64,000 nt of DNA from Paracentrotus lividus (lineage: Eukaryota > Echinodermata > Echinoidea > Camarodonta > Echinidae). The translations under genes were made by a program, and so were the position numbers. This document shows, one piece after another, positions 36,210 to 48,649 of this stretch; positions within the stretch are counted from its first letter, which is position 1; each line of letters begins with the position of its first letter. The notes under the pieces were generated by a model. That model ran no database searches, was not told the DNA's origin, and was given only the letters and a program-made list of their open reading frames with translations. The stretch covers positions 14,241,338-14,305,337 of the forward strand of contig CALNVZ010003435.1 of NCBI GenBank assembly GCA_940671915.1. The letters are read 5' to 3'.

Positions 36210-37703
36210 TGACATATGCTCGGCGGCAATTGCTCCGCCGACAAATACTCTCGCAAAAAGTGACAATTGCTCCGCGACATTTGCTCCGCGACATTAGCTC
36301 CGACGTCAAATGCTCCTGCGTCAATTGCTCCGCCGACACTTGCTCCTCCGACACTTGCTCCGCCGACATTTGCTCCGCGGACAATTGCTCCGCCGACAAT
36401 TACTTCGCCGGCAATTGCTCCGCAGACATTTGCTCCGCCGACAATCGCTCCGAATATTGGACAAATGCTCCAGCGACATTTGCTCCCGAACGACAAATGC
36501 TCCGCCGACAATTGCTCCGCCGACAATTGCTCCGCCGGCAATTGCTCCGCCGACAATTGCTCCGCCGACAATTGCTCTCCGCAGACATTTGCTCCGCCGA
36601 CAATTGCTCCGCGGAATTGCTCCGCAAACGACAATGCTCCGCCGACAATTGCTCCGCGACAGTTGCCTCCGCCGGAACAAAATAGCTGAGCTTAAAATCT
36701 GTTTCATTGAAAACAATTGCTCATTGGCTGACGCAATGCTCAAAACTCCAAGAACGAGCACCTTTTAGACAGAGAGAGAGAAAAGACGTTTGTCATTGCA
36801 TGTCAAGTTCTCTCTATTTGTCGATCTTTATTACTCTTTTGAATTAATAATATAATAGTGCTACCTTTCATAGTCATGCATGTAAATCACGTGAGCGCAA
36901 AGCGCAATTACTTTATTTACCATTCAATAATTCGGATAGCAGAGCAGTCTGATCTATTTGGTTACATTTTCATGGTGTATAAATGCTAGAATGCGAGAGC
37001 GAACGAAAAATCGCAATGAAATGATTTGAAAACAATGCAAGTTATGCACTCCACCCCCCCCAAAAAAAAGGAAACAATTTTACATTACAATCACTTAATA
37101 TTTTATATTTGCTTTTCCAATTTTATACTAATTCAATCAATATACTTGAGGGGAAAATGCAAGAGAGAAAAAAAAGGGAGGGCCATAACTTGAATTTCTC
37201 TTTTCCTCCTTCATGTAAAGGCGAGTTAAACTTTGGAAAAGATAAACCTTTTTGAAAACTGTAATATAATAATCAAATGTGTAAATTAGGGATTTCGCTG
37301 CATGTCACCTCTTTTGGGATGTGTTATCTTTCGATCGGTTTCTGTATTAAAAAAAAAAATAAAAAATCATTCGTTTTGTTTTGTTGGGGCCGAATCTTTT
37401 TTATAAGGCCTGTATAATAAAAGTGATATAAAAAGTGGTTTGAAACCTAATTATGTAATGGTGCAGTCACACAGACACTTACGTATAGTTTACGTCCAGT
37501 TGCGTCCAAAAATTATTTTTTTCCTCGGATCCCCACGGATGCCTTCCCGTCATAGTCAGCAGTGAAAGAGTGATAATTTCGTTCATCCAATAAAACAAAG
37601 AAATGCATAAGAAATGATAGAATAGAAGATGAAATAAGATTAAACAACAAATACGTAACTATCCCTAAGTGTCTGTGTGACTGCAGCATTACATTCTTCT
37701 TCT

Positions 37704-37740
<37 letters not shown>

Positions 37741-38790
37741 CTTAATCTCCTTCCCGCTTTTTATTTATTTTATTTTTTTTTTTTTTTTGGGGGGGGATGG
37801 GGTGGGAGGGTGCTTGCCCCTGATCAACATCTGTTGCCCTGTTGCCTTCTTCAGCCTTTGTCTTTGTAGGTTACCTACCACTTTTGCTTTTGGGGTGGGA
37901 CTCTGAAGCCATATAACTAGCAGAAATAGGAAAGGTGATCTATTAGCGACGGTCTTATAAAAAAATACACACTCATTGACGAGAGAAAGAAATTAAACGT
38001 TGTTCATATAATTTTTCATAACAAATTCCCAGTTATCGGTATACGTATGTAAATCCCGCAAGTGTTCAGAAGTATCCGGAAGTTTCCGTAAGTCGGAAAA
38101 CAAAGACAATCAACTCGTAAGTTTTCCGTAAGTGGAACCGCAAGTGTCCGTATCTCGTCGAAACTATTCGTATCATCCGCATCTTGTCCCGTATATTTTA
38201 ATAATTATTGAGCGTAACGTGGGGATTCGAAGAAAAAAATGACTTTTTGTGGACGCAACGCCGGACGTAGGCCTAACTATCGCTAAGTCCTGTGTGACTG
38301 AGCATTAGCGGAGCAAATGTCGGCGGAGCAAATGTCTGCGGAGCAATTGTCGGCGGAGCATTTGTCTTTTGCAGAACAATTGCCGGCGGAGCAATTGTCG
38401 GCGGAGCAAATGTCTCCGGAGCAATTGTCGGCGGAGCAATTGTCGGCGGAGCAAATATCTGCGGAGCAATTGTCGACGGAGCAATTGTCGGCGGAGCATT
38501 TGTCGTTCGGGGAGCAAATGTCGCCGGAGCATTTGTCGCAACATTCGGAGCGATTGTCGGCGGAGCAAATGTCTGCGGAGCAAATGTCGGCGGAGTAATT
38601 GTCGCGGAGCAATTGTCGGCGGAGCAAATGTCAGCGGAGCAAGTGTCGGTGGAGCAAATGTCGGCGGAGCAATTGACGCAGGAGCATTTGACGTCGGAGC
38701 TAATGTCGCGGAGCAAATGTCGCGGAGCAATTGTCACTTTTGCGGAGTATTTGTCGGCGGAGCAATTGTCGCCGGAGCATATGTCGGGTC
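36210..38790. mobile_element. Foldback with arms made of a 15-bp repeat
   Basis: The left arm (36210-36672) is about 30 units of GACAATTGCTCCGCC; the right arm (38305-38790) is the inverse, GGCGGAGCAATTGTC. The arms match unit by unit, including irregular units (AATCGCTCCGAATATTGGAC; TCCCGAACGACAAATG), so they are one true inverted repeat and not two independent arrays. The loop of about 1.6 kb includes the MITE at 37456-37691 and a (CT)n tract near 37700. A fragment of the same family (GACATACGCTCTGCTGACAA) is in the SRCR gene at about 58042. Confidence 0.88.
37456..37691. mobile_element. MITE with TAATGGTGCAGTCACACAGAC ends
   Basis: Left TAATGGTGCAGTCACACAGA and right TCTGTGTGACTGCAGCATTA, about 25-bp terminal inverted repeats, 236 bp in total. 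A second, diverged right end (CTGTGTGACTGAGCATTA) lies at about 38288-38306, directly at the start of the right arm of the surrounding foldback. Confidence 0.8.
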
Positions 38791-38874
38791 ACCCAGGGAT
38801 ACGGATTCGTTTACACAAAACAAAAGACAAAAACAAACAGGATGATAACTTGGCAATCGCCCCTCGCTCTCCCT

Positions 38875-39335
38875 CATGAAGATGTTTAAGATTTTAAGTG
38901 TTAAGAGAAATTGTGTTTCTCTCGAGAGCAAAACGTTTTTCCTCCCATTCTTCTTCTTTGAACATACTTTTAATTTCATTGATGGTAATAGGTGAACCTC
39001 GTTCTCTTCCTCTAAAAATAAGATACTTAACCAAGATTGAAAAATGATTTACTAATTTTCCTTACCTTGATTTTCTAAATATATACCAAAAAGGATGTCT
39101 TGCCATTTTAGATTATTTATGGGAATAAGGTTTAAAAATATCATTACTGTTATTCCAAAAATCTACGCGTTTTGGCATTCGAAAAATATGTGGCGGTAGG
39201 TTTCTTCTTCCTTTTTACAATAAGCACATAAGGCATTTTGAACAAAACCAAAACGGAATGTGGGGATGATCCCTATATATTCTCCAGTGAAAGATCAGTG
39301 TGTGTATTGTATGCATAATAAATTATGCTGGTGTA
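38875..39335 (-). pseudogene. L1-like non-LTR retrotransposon, 3' end of ORF2
   Basis: Read on the minus strand from 39335: GIIPTFRFGFVQNALCAYCK, then KEEETYRHIFFEC, a C-x2-C-x8-H-x4-C zinc knuckle as found at the C terminus of L1-type reverse transcriptase proteins. It is followed, after internal stops and a frame change, by NHFSILVKYLIFRGRERGSP and EEEWEEKRFALERN, matching the usual C-terminal tail. The fragment begins exactly where the foldback at 39336 starts, so its upstream part was lost or displaced. Dead copy. Confidence 0.65.
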
Positions 39336-41612
39336 TATGGCACGCCATAAGGGCATCAAATATTATTACATTTCACTCTAACAAATATATATTTCTCTTT
39401 TACAAAACCATTTCACACCAAGAAATTTACATTTCTCTTTTACAAATCTATTTCACTCTACTTTAAAAATGTGTTTCACTAAAATATATACATGTCCTAA
39501 AAAAAAAAAATACATTTCACTCTAAAAAATACATATATATTTATACATATGTTTCACTTTTTACAAAATATATATTTTATTTTTCACAAAATATATATGC
39601 TTCACTTTTCAAAAAATATATGTTTTACTTTTCACAAAATATTCATTTCTCTTTTGTAAACAAAAATGCATTTTACTTTTCACCAAAATATGTTTCACTT
39701 AAAAAAAAAAACATTCCACTTTTCATAAAATACATGTATCTCACTTCAGTTACGAAGGCATGAAACCCCTTTTAAACGCACCGCATTGAATCTGTGATTG
39801 CCACACATACGTTACAAATTCGCGTATGTTTACACTGCTTGTGCGAGATGTGTATACGAACGCACAGTGTACAATATAATTCATTCCTCTATCGTAGTAA
39901 TCTTTCACTCGTGAAAAAAAAAATATACGTTTCACTTTTAGTTTTACAAAATATATGCCTCACTTTTCTCGGTCAAAAGGCGGCGCTACGCAGGACGTGC
40001 GGGTTGATGGGAACATTATGCCACAAACACTAATCTTGCTGTATTATTTTGCATAATATTTTTTTTTTTTATGATGCCATGCATCATGTATGAACAAGAT
40101 ACTGAGTATGTCAAATTTATTAGTTCATTATTATGTTTCATTTCATTTTGGAGGCTATAATCGATTTATTCGATTATAATAGAAAATAGATGAATAAATA
40201 GAAATGTGTGCTCTCTCACTTTGTGCTTGGAGTTCTTCTTTCCTTCACGTTTTATGTTCACAATAATCTGATTAAAAAAAACAAAAAAACAAGCAACCAA
40301 ACAAACACATAAATGTCCTAGAACACACTCGTTTTCAGATAATTTTATGTTACAGTTAAATTATTGGACAGAAGCGTAGATCTGCCTACCTGATTGAGTA
40401 AGGTCTTGATCATGTGCGTATTAACATCCCAGGTGGCTCAACCTGATGTTGGCGCTCCTACGCACTTTTTAAATGATGGCGCCTGGGAAACATAGGCCTA
40501 TGTCGAAAATTTTAAAAGACTTTATGAAATCATTATGAAGAAGTCCTATTAGTTTCTTTTCCCCATTGATATATTTTGATTGATTGAGTGAAATCAAGGC
40601 ACTTGAAGCCTATTTTTGTTTATTTGAAATACCGCTTTCATAGGAAGAAAATCTCCATAAATATAAAGTAGGCCTATCACCCCCCCCCACTCTCAAAAGA
40701 ATATTTGCGGAAGCGAAGCGTGAGCGGAAATCTTCTCTATATGAGTGATCTTTAAACAACATAACATTTTATGCGTTTTCACATAATTCCTCAGGAACCT
40801 GATAATGTATTAATTAAACCCCTTTGAAAACGATGTGAGCGCGAAGCATGAGGGGAAATTTTATTTTTTGTAAAGTGACCAGAATGCATGGAAATTAAAG
40901 AAAAAAATGGCGTCCCCTGAATTCTAAATTTAAGATCAATATATAATTAAATGAATAAATAAATGATAAATATGACTTGGTCCCCTAATTTTAAGATCGA
41001 TAAGCCCCCCCCCCCACCCCAGTTTAAGGTCAGTTGGGTGCCCCTCCAATTTTTTTCTTCCTGTTTCCCTTTTCTTCTTCTCCCGCCTCCCCTTCCCTAT
41101 CTCTTGTTTCCTCCTTTTTTTCCCTTTCTCCTTAATTTTCTCCCCCTTGTTCCCATTCGCCCGGGCCGGGGAGGGGGGGGGGGGGCTCACCTTATGATGA
41201 GCTACGCATGCGTATCTATATTATAAACAAACTTCTAAATCGGATAGGGCCTCATTGTATTCAACCTTCCGGCGTCGTCAACATCGACAGAATTTTCATC
41301 AAAATAGAGGTGTTTTCAGATTAAATTTATGTTTCTGGTGCTAAATTTTTACCGTCTTTACGCCTTTTAGGGTATGGTATTTTATTCCAGTATCTTATCG
41401 ATATGCGTGAAAATTTGGGTGTGGGTAATACGCCAGTTTTTAGGGTATATTTTCAGGGTGTGTGGATATCATTTGTTTTCCTTGAGTGACACCCGTGCTC
41501 TTCGCCGCCCCACCTCATCCAAGCATAATTATAATACGCGCGTGTTGATGATCCATATTGAATAATAGATCCAGACAGCTATCATTAAAACGATCGTTTG
41601 TGTTTTTTGGTC

Positions 41613-41643
<31 letters not shown>

Positions 41644-43073
41644 TTTTTGGGGGGGATGGTAATTGACTGGGGTAACAAATTAAAACGAATAGGATGTATA
41701 ATGATAATGATATCTGGTTATTCATATAGCGCTTTTCCAGTTTTAATAACTGCTCAAAGCGCTTCACAAATTTAAATATTATTACCCGATTGAATGATTC
41801 ATTTTTCATACTTGAATACATATGACATGTTTTAGAAATGATGTTCGGTAACAAATTAATCTTTTTTTTATATATATAACTAACTGTAGTGTTCGTGGGA
41901 ATTAATAACACAATTCAATTTTAAAAAAACAAGCCAGAAAAAAACGAACTGCCAAAGATACTATATAATGTCTCCCTCACCTGGTACGTCAAGCCTTGAC
42001 TTTACTTAGTCAGGGGCATGCGCTTCTGTATAATAATTCAACTACATCACGAATTATCTGCAAGCGAATGTATTAAATGACATTTACTGTTTGATCTGTT
42101 TGATCTGTTTGTTTTGTATGTATTTTAATCATATTGTGAGCACAAAAAATGGTGGAAAGTAGAACTCCTAGGAACTGTGATAGCAGGCATTTCTATGTAG
42201 GCCTATTGATCTATTTTCTATTATAATCGATGATATACTAAAGCTTACAATCTCAAATGAACATTGGGCTAATCAGTTATTAGCTAATCAGTTTTTTGTT
42301 TATGCATGCTGCGCGGCAGTGATTGACTCATAAAATACTATTATTACAATGATGGCAAGGAGCTGCATAATGTGGCCATCAACCCGCGCGTCTTGCTATG
42401 TAGCGCCGCCTTTCGGTTGAAAAAAAATGAGGAATGTATTTTTTAAAATAAAGTAAAACGTTTTTTTTTTTAATCGAGTGAAAGGTTACTGCGATAGAGG
42501 AATGAATTATATTGTACACTGTGCGTTCGTACACGCATCTCGCACATGCAGTGTAAACATACACGAATTTGTAACGTATGCGTGGAGAGCTAAATAAACA
42601 ATGCGATGCGGTCAAGAAGGGTTCCATGTACTGAAGTGAGATACATGTCTTTTATGAAAAGTGGAATGTATTTTTTTAGTAAAACACTTTTTTTTTTGTG
42701 ATCGTGAGGCATATTTTTTTTTTGGTGAAAAGTGAAATGTATTTTTCTTTACAAAAGAGAAGTAAATATTTTTGTTTAAAGAGAAATTTTTTTTTTTTTA
42801 AAGTGAAACATATATATTTTGTGAAAAATAAAATATATATTTTGTGAAAAGTGAAACATATATATAAATATATATATATTTTTTTTTTAAGTGAAATGTA
42901 TTTTCTTTAAAAGGACATATATATATTTTAGTGAAACATATTTTTAAAGTAGAATGAAATAAATTTGTAAAAGAGAAATGTATATTTCTTGGAGTGAAAT
43001 GGTTTTGTAAAAGAGAAATATATATTTTTAGAGTGGAATGTAATAATATTTGATTCCCTTATGGCATGCCATA
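39336..43073. mobile_element. Large foldback with AT-rich arms
   Basis: Left start TATGGCACGCCATAAGGG, right end CCCTTATGGCATGCCATA. Arms of about 690 bp (39336-40025 and 42370-43073) are inverted copies. The outer part is a tandem series of 'ATTTCACT(T/C)T...ACAAAATATATAT' words; the inner part is less repetitive and includes GGCGGCGCTACGCAGGACG versus its inverse near 42405. The loop (40026-42369) contains decayed CpG-motif copies (about 40705, 40833), minisatellite-like text (40905-41050), C- and G-runs and a (TTTTG)n tract. No gene is supported inside. Confidence 0.82.
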
Positions 43074-43561
43074 GGTGTACGTGTAACGGTACCGTATCGT
43101 ACCAATATACCAGTGTGATGTGGTAAACACCTGTGGAAAGTACCGGTAGTTCTCGGATTTCGCCATGGTCAGGCGTTAATTAGCCCTTTATTCAACATTC
43201 AATCAATATTTAAGGGATCTAATCTGCATCAAGGATAAGCCAACAAAGCATACAATGGACTGTTGATCCATCATCATCACCGACTGTCGTACATGAAAGT
43301 AAAAGAAATCTATATATTCGGCGACAGTTTTGATTCCTACTAGTAGTTTGCATGCCTGTGCTCAAGCGACCATCGATCGGCGGGGTTACATGCATGGGAG
43401 AGCTTCGGGCTGATACTTCATGAGATAGAGCATAGCATTCTTACACCAATTCTCAGACACTTTCCCTGCTTACACGTTGATTGCTAACGGTGAACTGTTA
43501 ATCTTACAGCTCGGCTGGAATGTGGAATGACTGAAATCTTGAGACAAAAAGGAAAGAAACA

Positions 43562-43646
43562 ATGTCAAGAAACAATGTTTTGCTGAGAAAGGCGCTACTG
43601 TTCCTTCTCCTGCATTCCATGACAATCTCATCTGTCTTCGCACAAG
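43562..43646 (+). CDS. SRCR receptor exon 1: signal peptide
   Basis: ATG at 43562 opens MSRNNVLLRKALLFLLLHSM followed by TISSVFAQ: positive start, hydrophobic core and an AQ cleavage region. The donor gtgggt follows 43646, phase 1. The nine exons (85, 315, 321, 330, 113, 202, 324, 321, 857 nt) join without frame error into a 955-residue type I membrane protein: signal peptide, six SRCR domains in tandem, one membrane helix and a proline-rich cytoplasmic tail. Known: sea urchins carry a greatly expanded SRCR gene set, several expressed in coelomocytes; a role here in recognising microbial or self ligands is inference. Confidence 0.85.
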
Positions 43647-46059
43647 GTGGGTCATTAACAATTTAATGTAAAAAGTATTTCTTCTTCTCCTCCTTCTCTT
43701 TCTCCATATCTGCCTTTTCTTTCTCCTCCCTTCCTCCTCCATCCCCTTCTTCTTCCTATTTTCTTCTTATTCTCTCTCTCTCTGTCTGTCTGTCTCTTTC
43801 TATCTAAGTTAGGTGATATAGCTATGTACATGTAAAATTTGAAAATATGATGTGGAATTTTAAACATTGCATGTTTATGTTGTTAGCATCAGTTTATACA
43901 TGTAGCCTGTAGGCTGACAGTGTTGAGTTTGAAAAATAATATTACCAAGTCATGTAGTCACTTTTTTTTTAGTGTGCATTTCTTTATTATTTTCACCTAT
44001 TCTTTAGATTAGTGAGATTAATGATTATATTACATGTATTATTGATAATCCCTTAAGGCTGGGTTGGGAAGATTGAATATTTAACATCAGTTGTTTAGTC
44101 TCTTGAAATACTAAAAATAAGTGAAGCAAAGCGACCATTACACCAAATTTTGCACTTAGAATCTTTGTAAACACATGAATATGAATTTAGCAAATCTGAT
44201 GTCAATTTGAATTCCTTTGATGTGTAGTGTTTATTTACTATTCATAAGAATTTGATTTTAAGTTACTGTTTGGACTACTCAAGATTTAATATCTTTAAAG
44301 ACAAATATTTATATGAGCATATAATTTAAAAGTGTACAATTTAAGATAGAATATTTAGATAAAACATTTAGATGGATGGCTTCATATCTACTCAAAAACT
44401 CAGAGACCATTACAATGGAACACTATAGCTATGTTACAAACAGATATTTTTAGTATTTATTCTCGGCACGATAAAAATTCAAACTGATGATATGATATCT
44501 ACCAATCAGAAAAATGAAACGGCTTTAAAATTATCAACCATTCAAAAAAAAAGATGACAATCGTTTTTCAATCATTGGCTTCGATTTTTAACAATTTAAA
44601 AATACTTTCCATTAAATATTAGGCCTACATTTTCAGATTGGTAATCTGAAACTATAACTCATATATTGATACTATTTTCAAGTAAAGAAATTAGCCTCTT
44701 TTTTAAGATGTTAACCTTTATATCTTTAAGAGCACATGGCCTTAAATTTTAGATCCTTGATTACAAATACATGTAGGAAAAAGGCATATATACATTAGAA
44801 TCTCCCTGGCTTTACAGACTCTATTTAGAGTCTGCATATACCTAGTAAAGCCAGGGATGAGATATATATTTTTTAAAAGAAGCATTCAATTAACATGATA
44901 CCTGCAATCTTTGAAGGCCCTTCCCTGTTCACTTTAATCCACCTATGAACTAAAGTATTGATCTAAATTCAAGAGAGAAAGTAAGAAGAACTATTGTTTG
45001 AATCACAAGTGTGCCTACCCATGGATGCATTTCTAACATTCAGCGTGTATGCTTCCATCAGAGGTCACAAAGGCCAAGAAAGAGGGATTAGAGTAGGGGG
45101 GATTCTCTGGTGCCTGCAAACTGTGAAGGCTCTTCCTTGTTCCACTTTTGAAATAATTCACCCATGAACTGGTATTGATCTACATGTACATGGACCTCTA
45201 GAAGCTCAAGCCCTTGTGCCGCATAGTCTCAGGGGCAGGGGAAGGGGTTTACACCCCTCTCCCCCAACTTTTAAAACTTTTTTTTTTGTCTGACCATCAG
45301 ATAAATGCTGTTTGGCATGTTCAGCTCAATTTTCAATTTCATTTCATATTTATTTAACCATCAGTAAAACCTATTACAATACAATGCAAATAAAAAATTA
45401 TTTATTATTTACATTGCACATGTACAGTAAATAAAAAAAAATAATGGTTGGGACCCTAAAAAAAAGCAGTGACCTGCTTGTAAACTGGGCCCCAGCTGTG
45501 CCTACAGTGTACATGTATGCCTTCGTGAGGGTTAGTTTTAGTTCCAGTTTTGATGCAATCATACAACATGTACACAATATTACAGTACCAATAACTTTTT
45601 ATTCACATGACATGGCTCACAATTTATTTGAGAACATCTTTTATTTTTGAGAGAAAAAGGCAATTATTTACAGGCCAATTATTCATGAATTATTAGCATT
45701 CATATTTCTAGCAATATAAGCGGGCAGTAAAATTAAAAAGTTTTTAAATGATTGTTAAATACACTTTATTGTAGTGAGATGAATTTGGTAAGTCGTAATG
45801 TTGCAACGTTTTAACCATCATTGGTAGATTTTGTATATTTTATCGTTGACATTATAAAGTACTTTCATTCATAATTGGGAATCAACATTGATTTCATTTC
45901 ATTTTATTGAATTTTTGTCAAATGTTGTTTTTTGTTAAATGTGTATCATGCAAAGTGCTATGAAACAATACTTGAGTTAGAGTATATTGTTTATGTGCAG
46001 CATACAAATTATCTTTTTGTTAGCTATCATTCTAATTCTCAATACCATTCTTCCCCTAG
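43647..46059 (+). other. SRCR receptor intron 1
   Basis: A 2.4-kb intron. It holds a hairpin at 44807-44861 (CCCTGGCTTTAC ... GTAAAGCCAGGG with an inner CAGACTCTATTTAGAGTCTG stem) and two diverged direct copies of about 80-95 bp at 44904-45000 and 45112-45195 ('TGCAA.CT.TGAAGGC.CTTCC...CCCATGAACT'). No further exon was seen. Confidence 0.7.
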
Positions 46060-46374
46060 ATGACATTCGATTGGTAGGTGGTGAGTTTGATGCGGAGGGT
46101 AGAGTAGAGATCCTCCATTCCCAATCATGGGGTACGGTCTGTGACGATAGCTTCGGTATCGAGGAGGCTGACGTGGTATGTCGTCAGCTCGGGTACGTGG
46201 GTGCCATCGACTTCTTCCCTCAGGCTCACTTTGGGGCGGGGTCCGGGAATATCTGGTTGGATGAGGTTACCTGTCGTGGTAACGAGGAGAGGTTGGATGC
46301 GTGTGTGCATCGAGGTTGGAGGGTACATAACTGTGTACACAGCGAAGATGTAGGAGTGTCATGCTATTCGAGTG
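46060..46374 (+). CDS. SRCR receptor exon 2: SRCR domain 1
   Basis: Acceptor ttcccctag, donor gtaagg, phase 1 to 1. Complete domain: [76 protein letters not shown]. Six cysteines in the group A spacing, all likely paired. Residues about 29-133 of the protein. The end of this exon and the following intron sequence are duplicated at 46523-46725. Confidence 0.95.
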
Positions 46375-46725
46375 GTAAGGAACCTGGTTTTGTCATTTTT
46401 TCTCTATAATATGCTAAGTCACTCATTCAAACTGGATTGCGCAGAGCTATGTTGTCATTCCGAAACATAAATGCAAAGCAACCTTATGTTATTCTTCTCA
46501 AACTCTTCTGAAACTCTGTAGATAGCAAAGATGTATGTACAATGTAAGAGTACAGTGCCATGCTATTTGAGTGGTATGCAAACTGTCCCCACCCCTTCCC
46601 CTCCCCATAATTTGCAAAGTCACTCATATTTGACTTTGTTCAAACTGGATTGCGCAGAGCTATGTTCTCATTCTTACACATAAATGCAAAGCAACCTTAT
46701 CTTATTCTTCTAAAACTGTCACTAA
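46337..46725 (+). repeat. Tandem duplication of the exon 2 end and intron 2 start
   Basis: 46337-46500 and 46523-46725 are diverged direct copies. AAGATGTAGGAGTGTCATGC then TATTCGAGTGGTAAGG of exon 2 and its donor reappear as GTGCCATGCTATTTGAGTGG then TATGC; both continue with AACTGGATTGCGCAGAGCTA and AAATGCAAAGCAACCTTAT. In the second copy the coding frame and the donor are lost. Confidence 0.8.
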
Positions 46726-47412
46726 TCTAGTCTCTGTTTGATGTTTCTTCCTTCGGCAATATACAATCACTTCTATCCAAATTATCAGTGTATGAAGCAT
46801 TGTATCCCTTCAATCATGCTCGATTGATGTCAACAAATTTGTAAAATAACTTACTTCCATTTGAAGATTTTAGGGTGGAACTTGTAAGACCAACTTATTT
46901 AGAACGTTTCCATGTTTCAATTTTTGACAACAGGATAACTTGAATAATTTATATTTGATCATCCTTTGTTTAAAAAACATATTTTTCTTACATCTGGAGA
47001 CTTAATGATAAGGAGTGTTAAAAAAAAATCAGGAAAATTATTAAAGTGATCCTAATTATTGTTGAGGTAGGAAGAATCAAGAAATGAATGAAAGAAGTGG
47101 AAGGAAAAGAAGACAAGATTTGAAAGGTCTCAAGAGAGAAGTCCTTTTAAAATTTGCTCTAGTACTGGTATCTGTAAGCACCGAAAACTATGGAGCTTGA
47201 AATAGTAATAATAATCATTCTAAAACAAGCAGTAACTAAAATGACAAAATTAATGTTGGCGTAATAAGGAAAGATATATCAATTATGAATGGAACTTTCA
47301 AACAAAGGTCTATTTTTTAAAGGTAGTCCCAAAGTATTGGTTGTTATATGTTCTTTTATGTTCTTTATGAAGATTAGATATTTACATTAGAGTTTGTGTT
47401 TTTACATCACAG
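46726..47412 (+). other. SRCR receptor intron 2, remainder
   Basis: AT-rich sequence after the duplicated stretch, with no recognisable exon or mobile element. Confidence 0.6.
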
Positions 47413-47733
47413 ACCAATTCAAGGTTCGTTTGGGTGGTGGTTTGACCGACTACGAAGGACGTGTTGAGATCAACTACCTGGCTGAATGGGGAGCTATCTG
47501 CGATGATTCGTGGGGTATCAGTGAAGCAACGGTGGTATGCAAGCAACTTGGGTACACAGGGGCGCTCCAGGCTGTGGGGGAGTCGGTTTTTGGTACCGGG
47601 GATGGCGTGATCATGTTAGACAATGTGAACTGTGTAGGGAACGAGGGTACCCTCGATATGTGCTCTCATAATGGCTGGTTCACGCATGACTGCACTATGG
47701 CGGAGGTGGCTGGTGTGAGGTGTGATATTGAAG
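47413..47733 (+). CDS. SRCR receptor exon 3: SRCR domain 2
   Basis: Acceptor tttacatcacag, donor gtaagt, phase 1 to 1. VRLGGGLTDYEGRVEI, WGAICDDSWG, ATVVCKQLGYTGAL, GDGVIMLDNVNCVGNEG, LDMCSHNGW, HDCTMAEVAGVRC: all six cysteines present. The usual W-L-D before the third cysteine is M-L-D. Residues about 134-240. Confidence 0.95.
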
Positions 47734-47739
47734 GTAAGT

Positions 47740-48120
47740 CAATGATCGTAATGGTTCTAATGATGGTGATGATGATGGTAGTGATGGTGGTGATGGTGAT
47801 AATGGTGTTGGTGATGACAAGATGATGATCATCATTATAGTAGTAGTGACGATGTTGATAATGATGATAATCACAGTGGTGGTGATGATGGTGGTGGTGG
47901 TGATGATGATGATGATGATGATGATGATTATGGTGATGGTAGTGATGATGATGATGTTGATGATAATTATAGTGCACAACACTTTTTGTAATACAACACA
48001 ATGAGGATGAAGATTGTGGTGGTGATGGTTATGATGACGTTCATGGTTCTAATGATGGTGATAATGACATGGAGTATGATGTTGGTGATGGTGTTGATGG
48101 TGATTATGATGGTGATGAGG

Positions 48121-48152
<32 letters not shown>

Positions 48153-48320
48153 GATGGTGATGGAGGTGATGATGATAATGGTGTTGATATTGACATGATG
48201 ATGATGTTGGTGATGATGATGGTGGTGATGGTGATGATGATGGTGGTGGTGGGGATGGTGATGGTGATGATGATGATAATGATGGTGCTGAGTTGGAGAA
48301 GGATGATGATCATGTGGTAA
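47740..48320. repeat. (GAT)n / (GGT)n trinucleotide repeat
   Basis: Impure GATGAT, GATGGT and GGTGGT repeats starting six bases behind the exon 3 donor and filling over half of intron 3. Because the period is 3, it yields open frames on both strands (Met/Val, Asp/Gly, His or Ile/Thr rich); none is a gene. Confidence 0.95.
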
Positions 48321-48649
48321 TTCAATGTGCTTTCATTTCTGGGGAGAGCATTAGATACATTGTTTGTAAATTATTTTATCATGGCTGAACTGCAATAAGT
48401 TACATAAGAATATCATTTTTTTTTTAAACACAATGCATGTAGATTTAAAGAAATTGTTTACCTTGTTCTCAATTAATGATACCTATATATATTGAAAACT
48501 GAAAAATCACGTTAATAAAAATGACAATTATGGTAATATTTTTCATGATTACATGTATTACAAGGAAAATAACCGTGATGATGATTGTGTTCATGATGAC
48601 GATGATATTATTTACAATTGTGGTGCAATACTGCTTCTTGTTCCTGCAG

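Noticed and set aside
36134..36768. Five to six overlapping long open frames on both strands
   Set aside because: All come from the 15-bp stop-free repeat; they overlap each other in every frame and lack any domain or start context.
38273..38879. Long frames in the right arm of the same foldback
   Set aside because: Mirror image of the left-arm frames; repeat-derived.
47666..48325. Met/Val, Asp/Gly, His and Ile/Thr rich open frames
   Set aside because: Products of the (GAT)n/(GGT)n repeat, period 3, on both strands.
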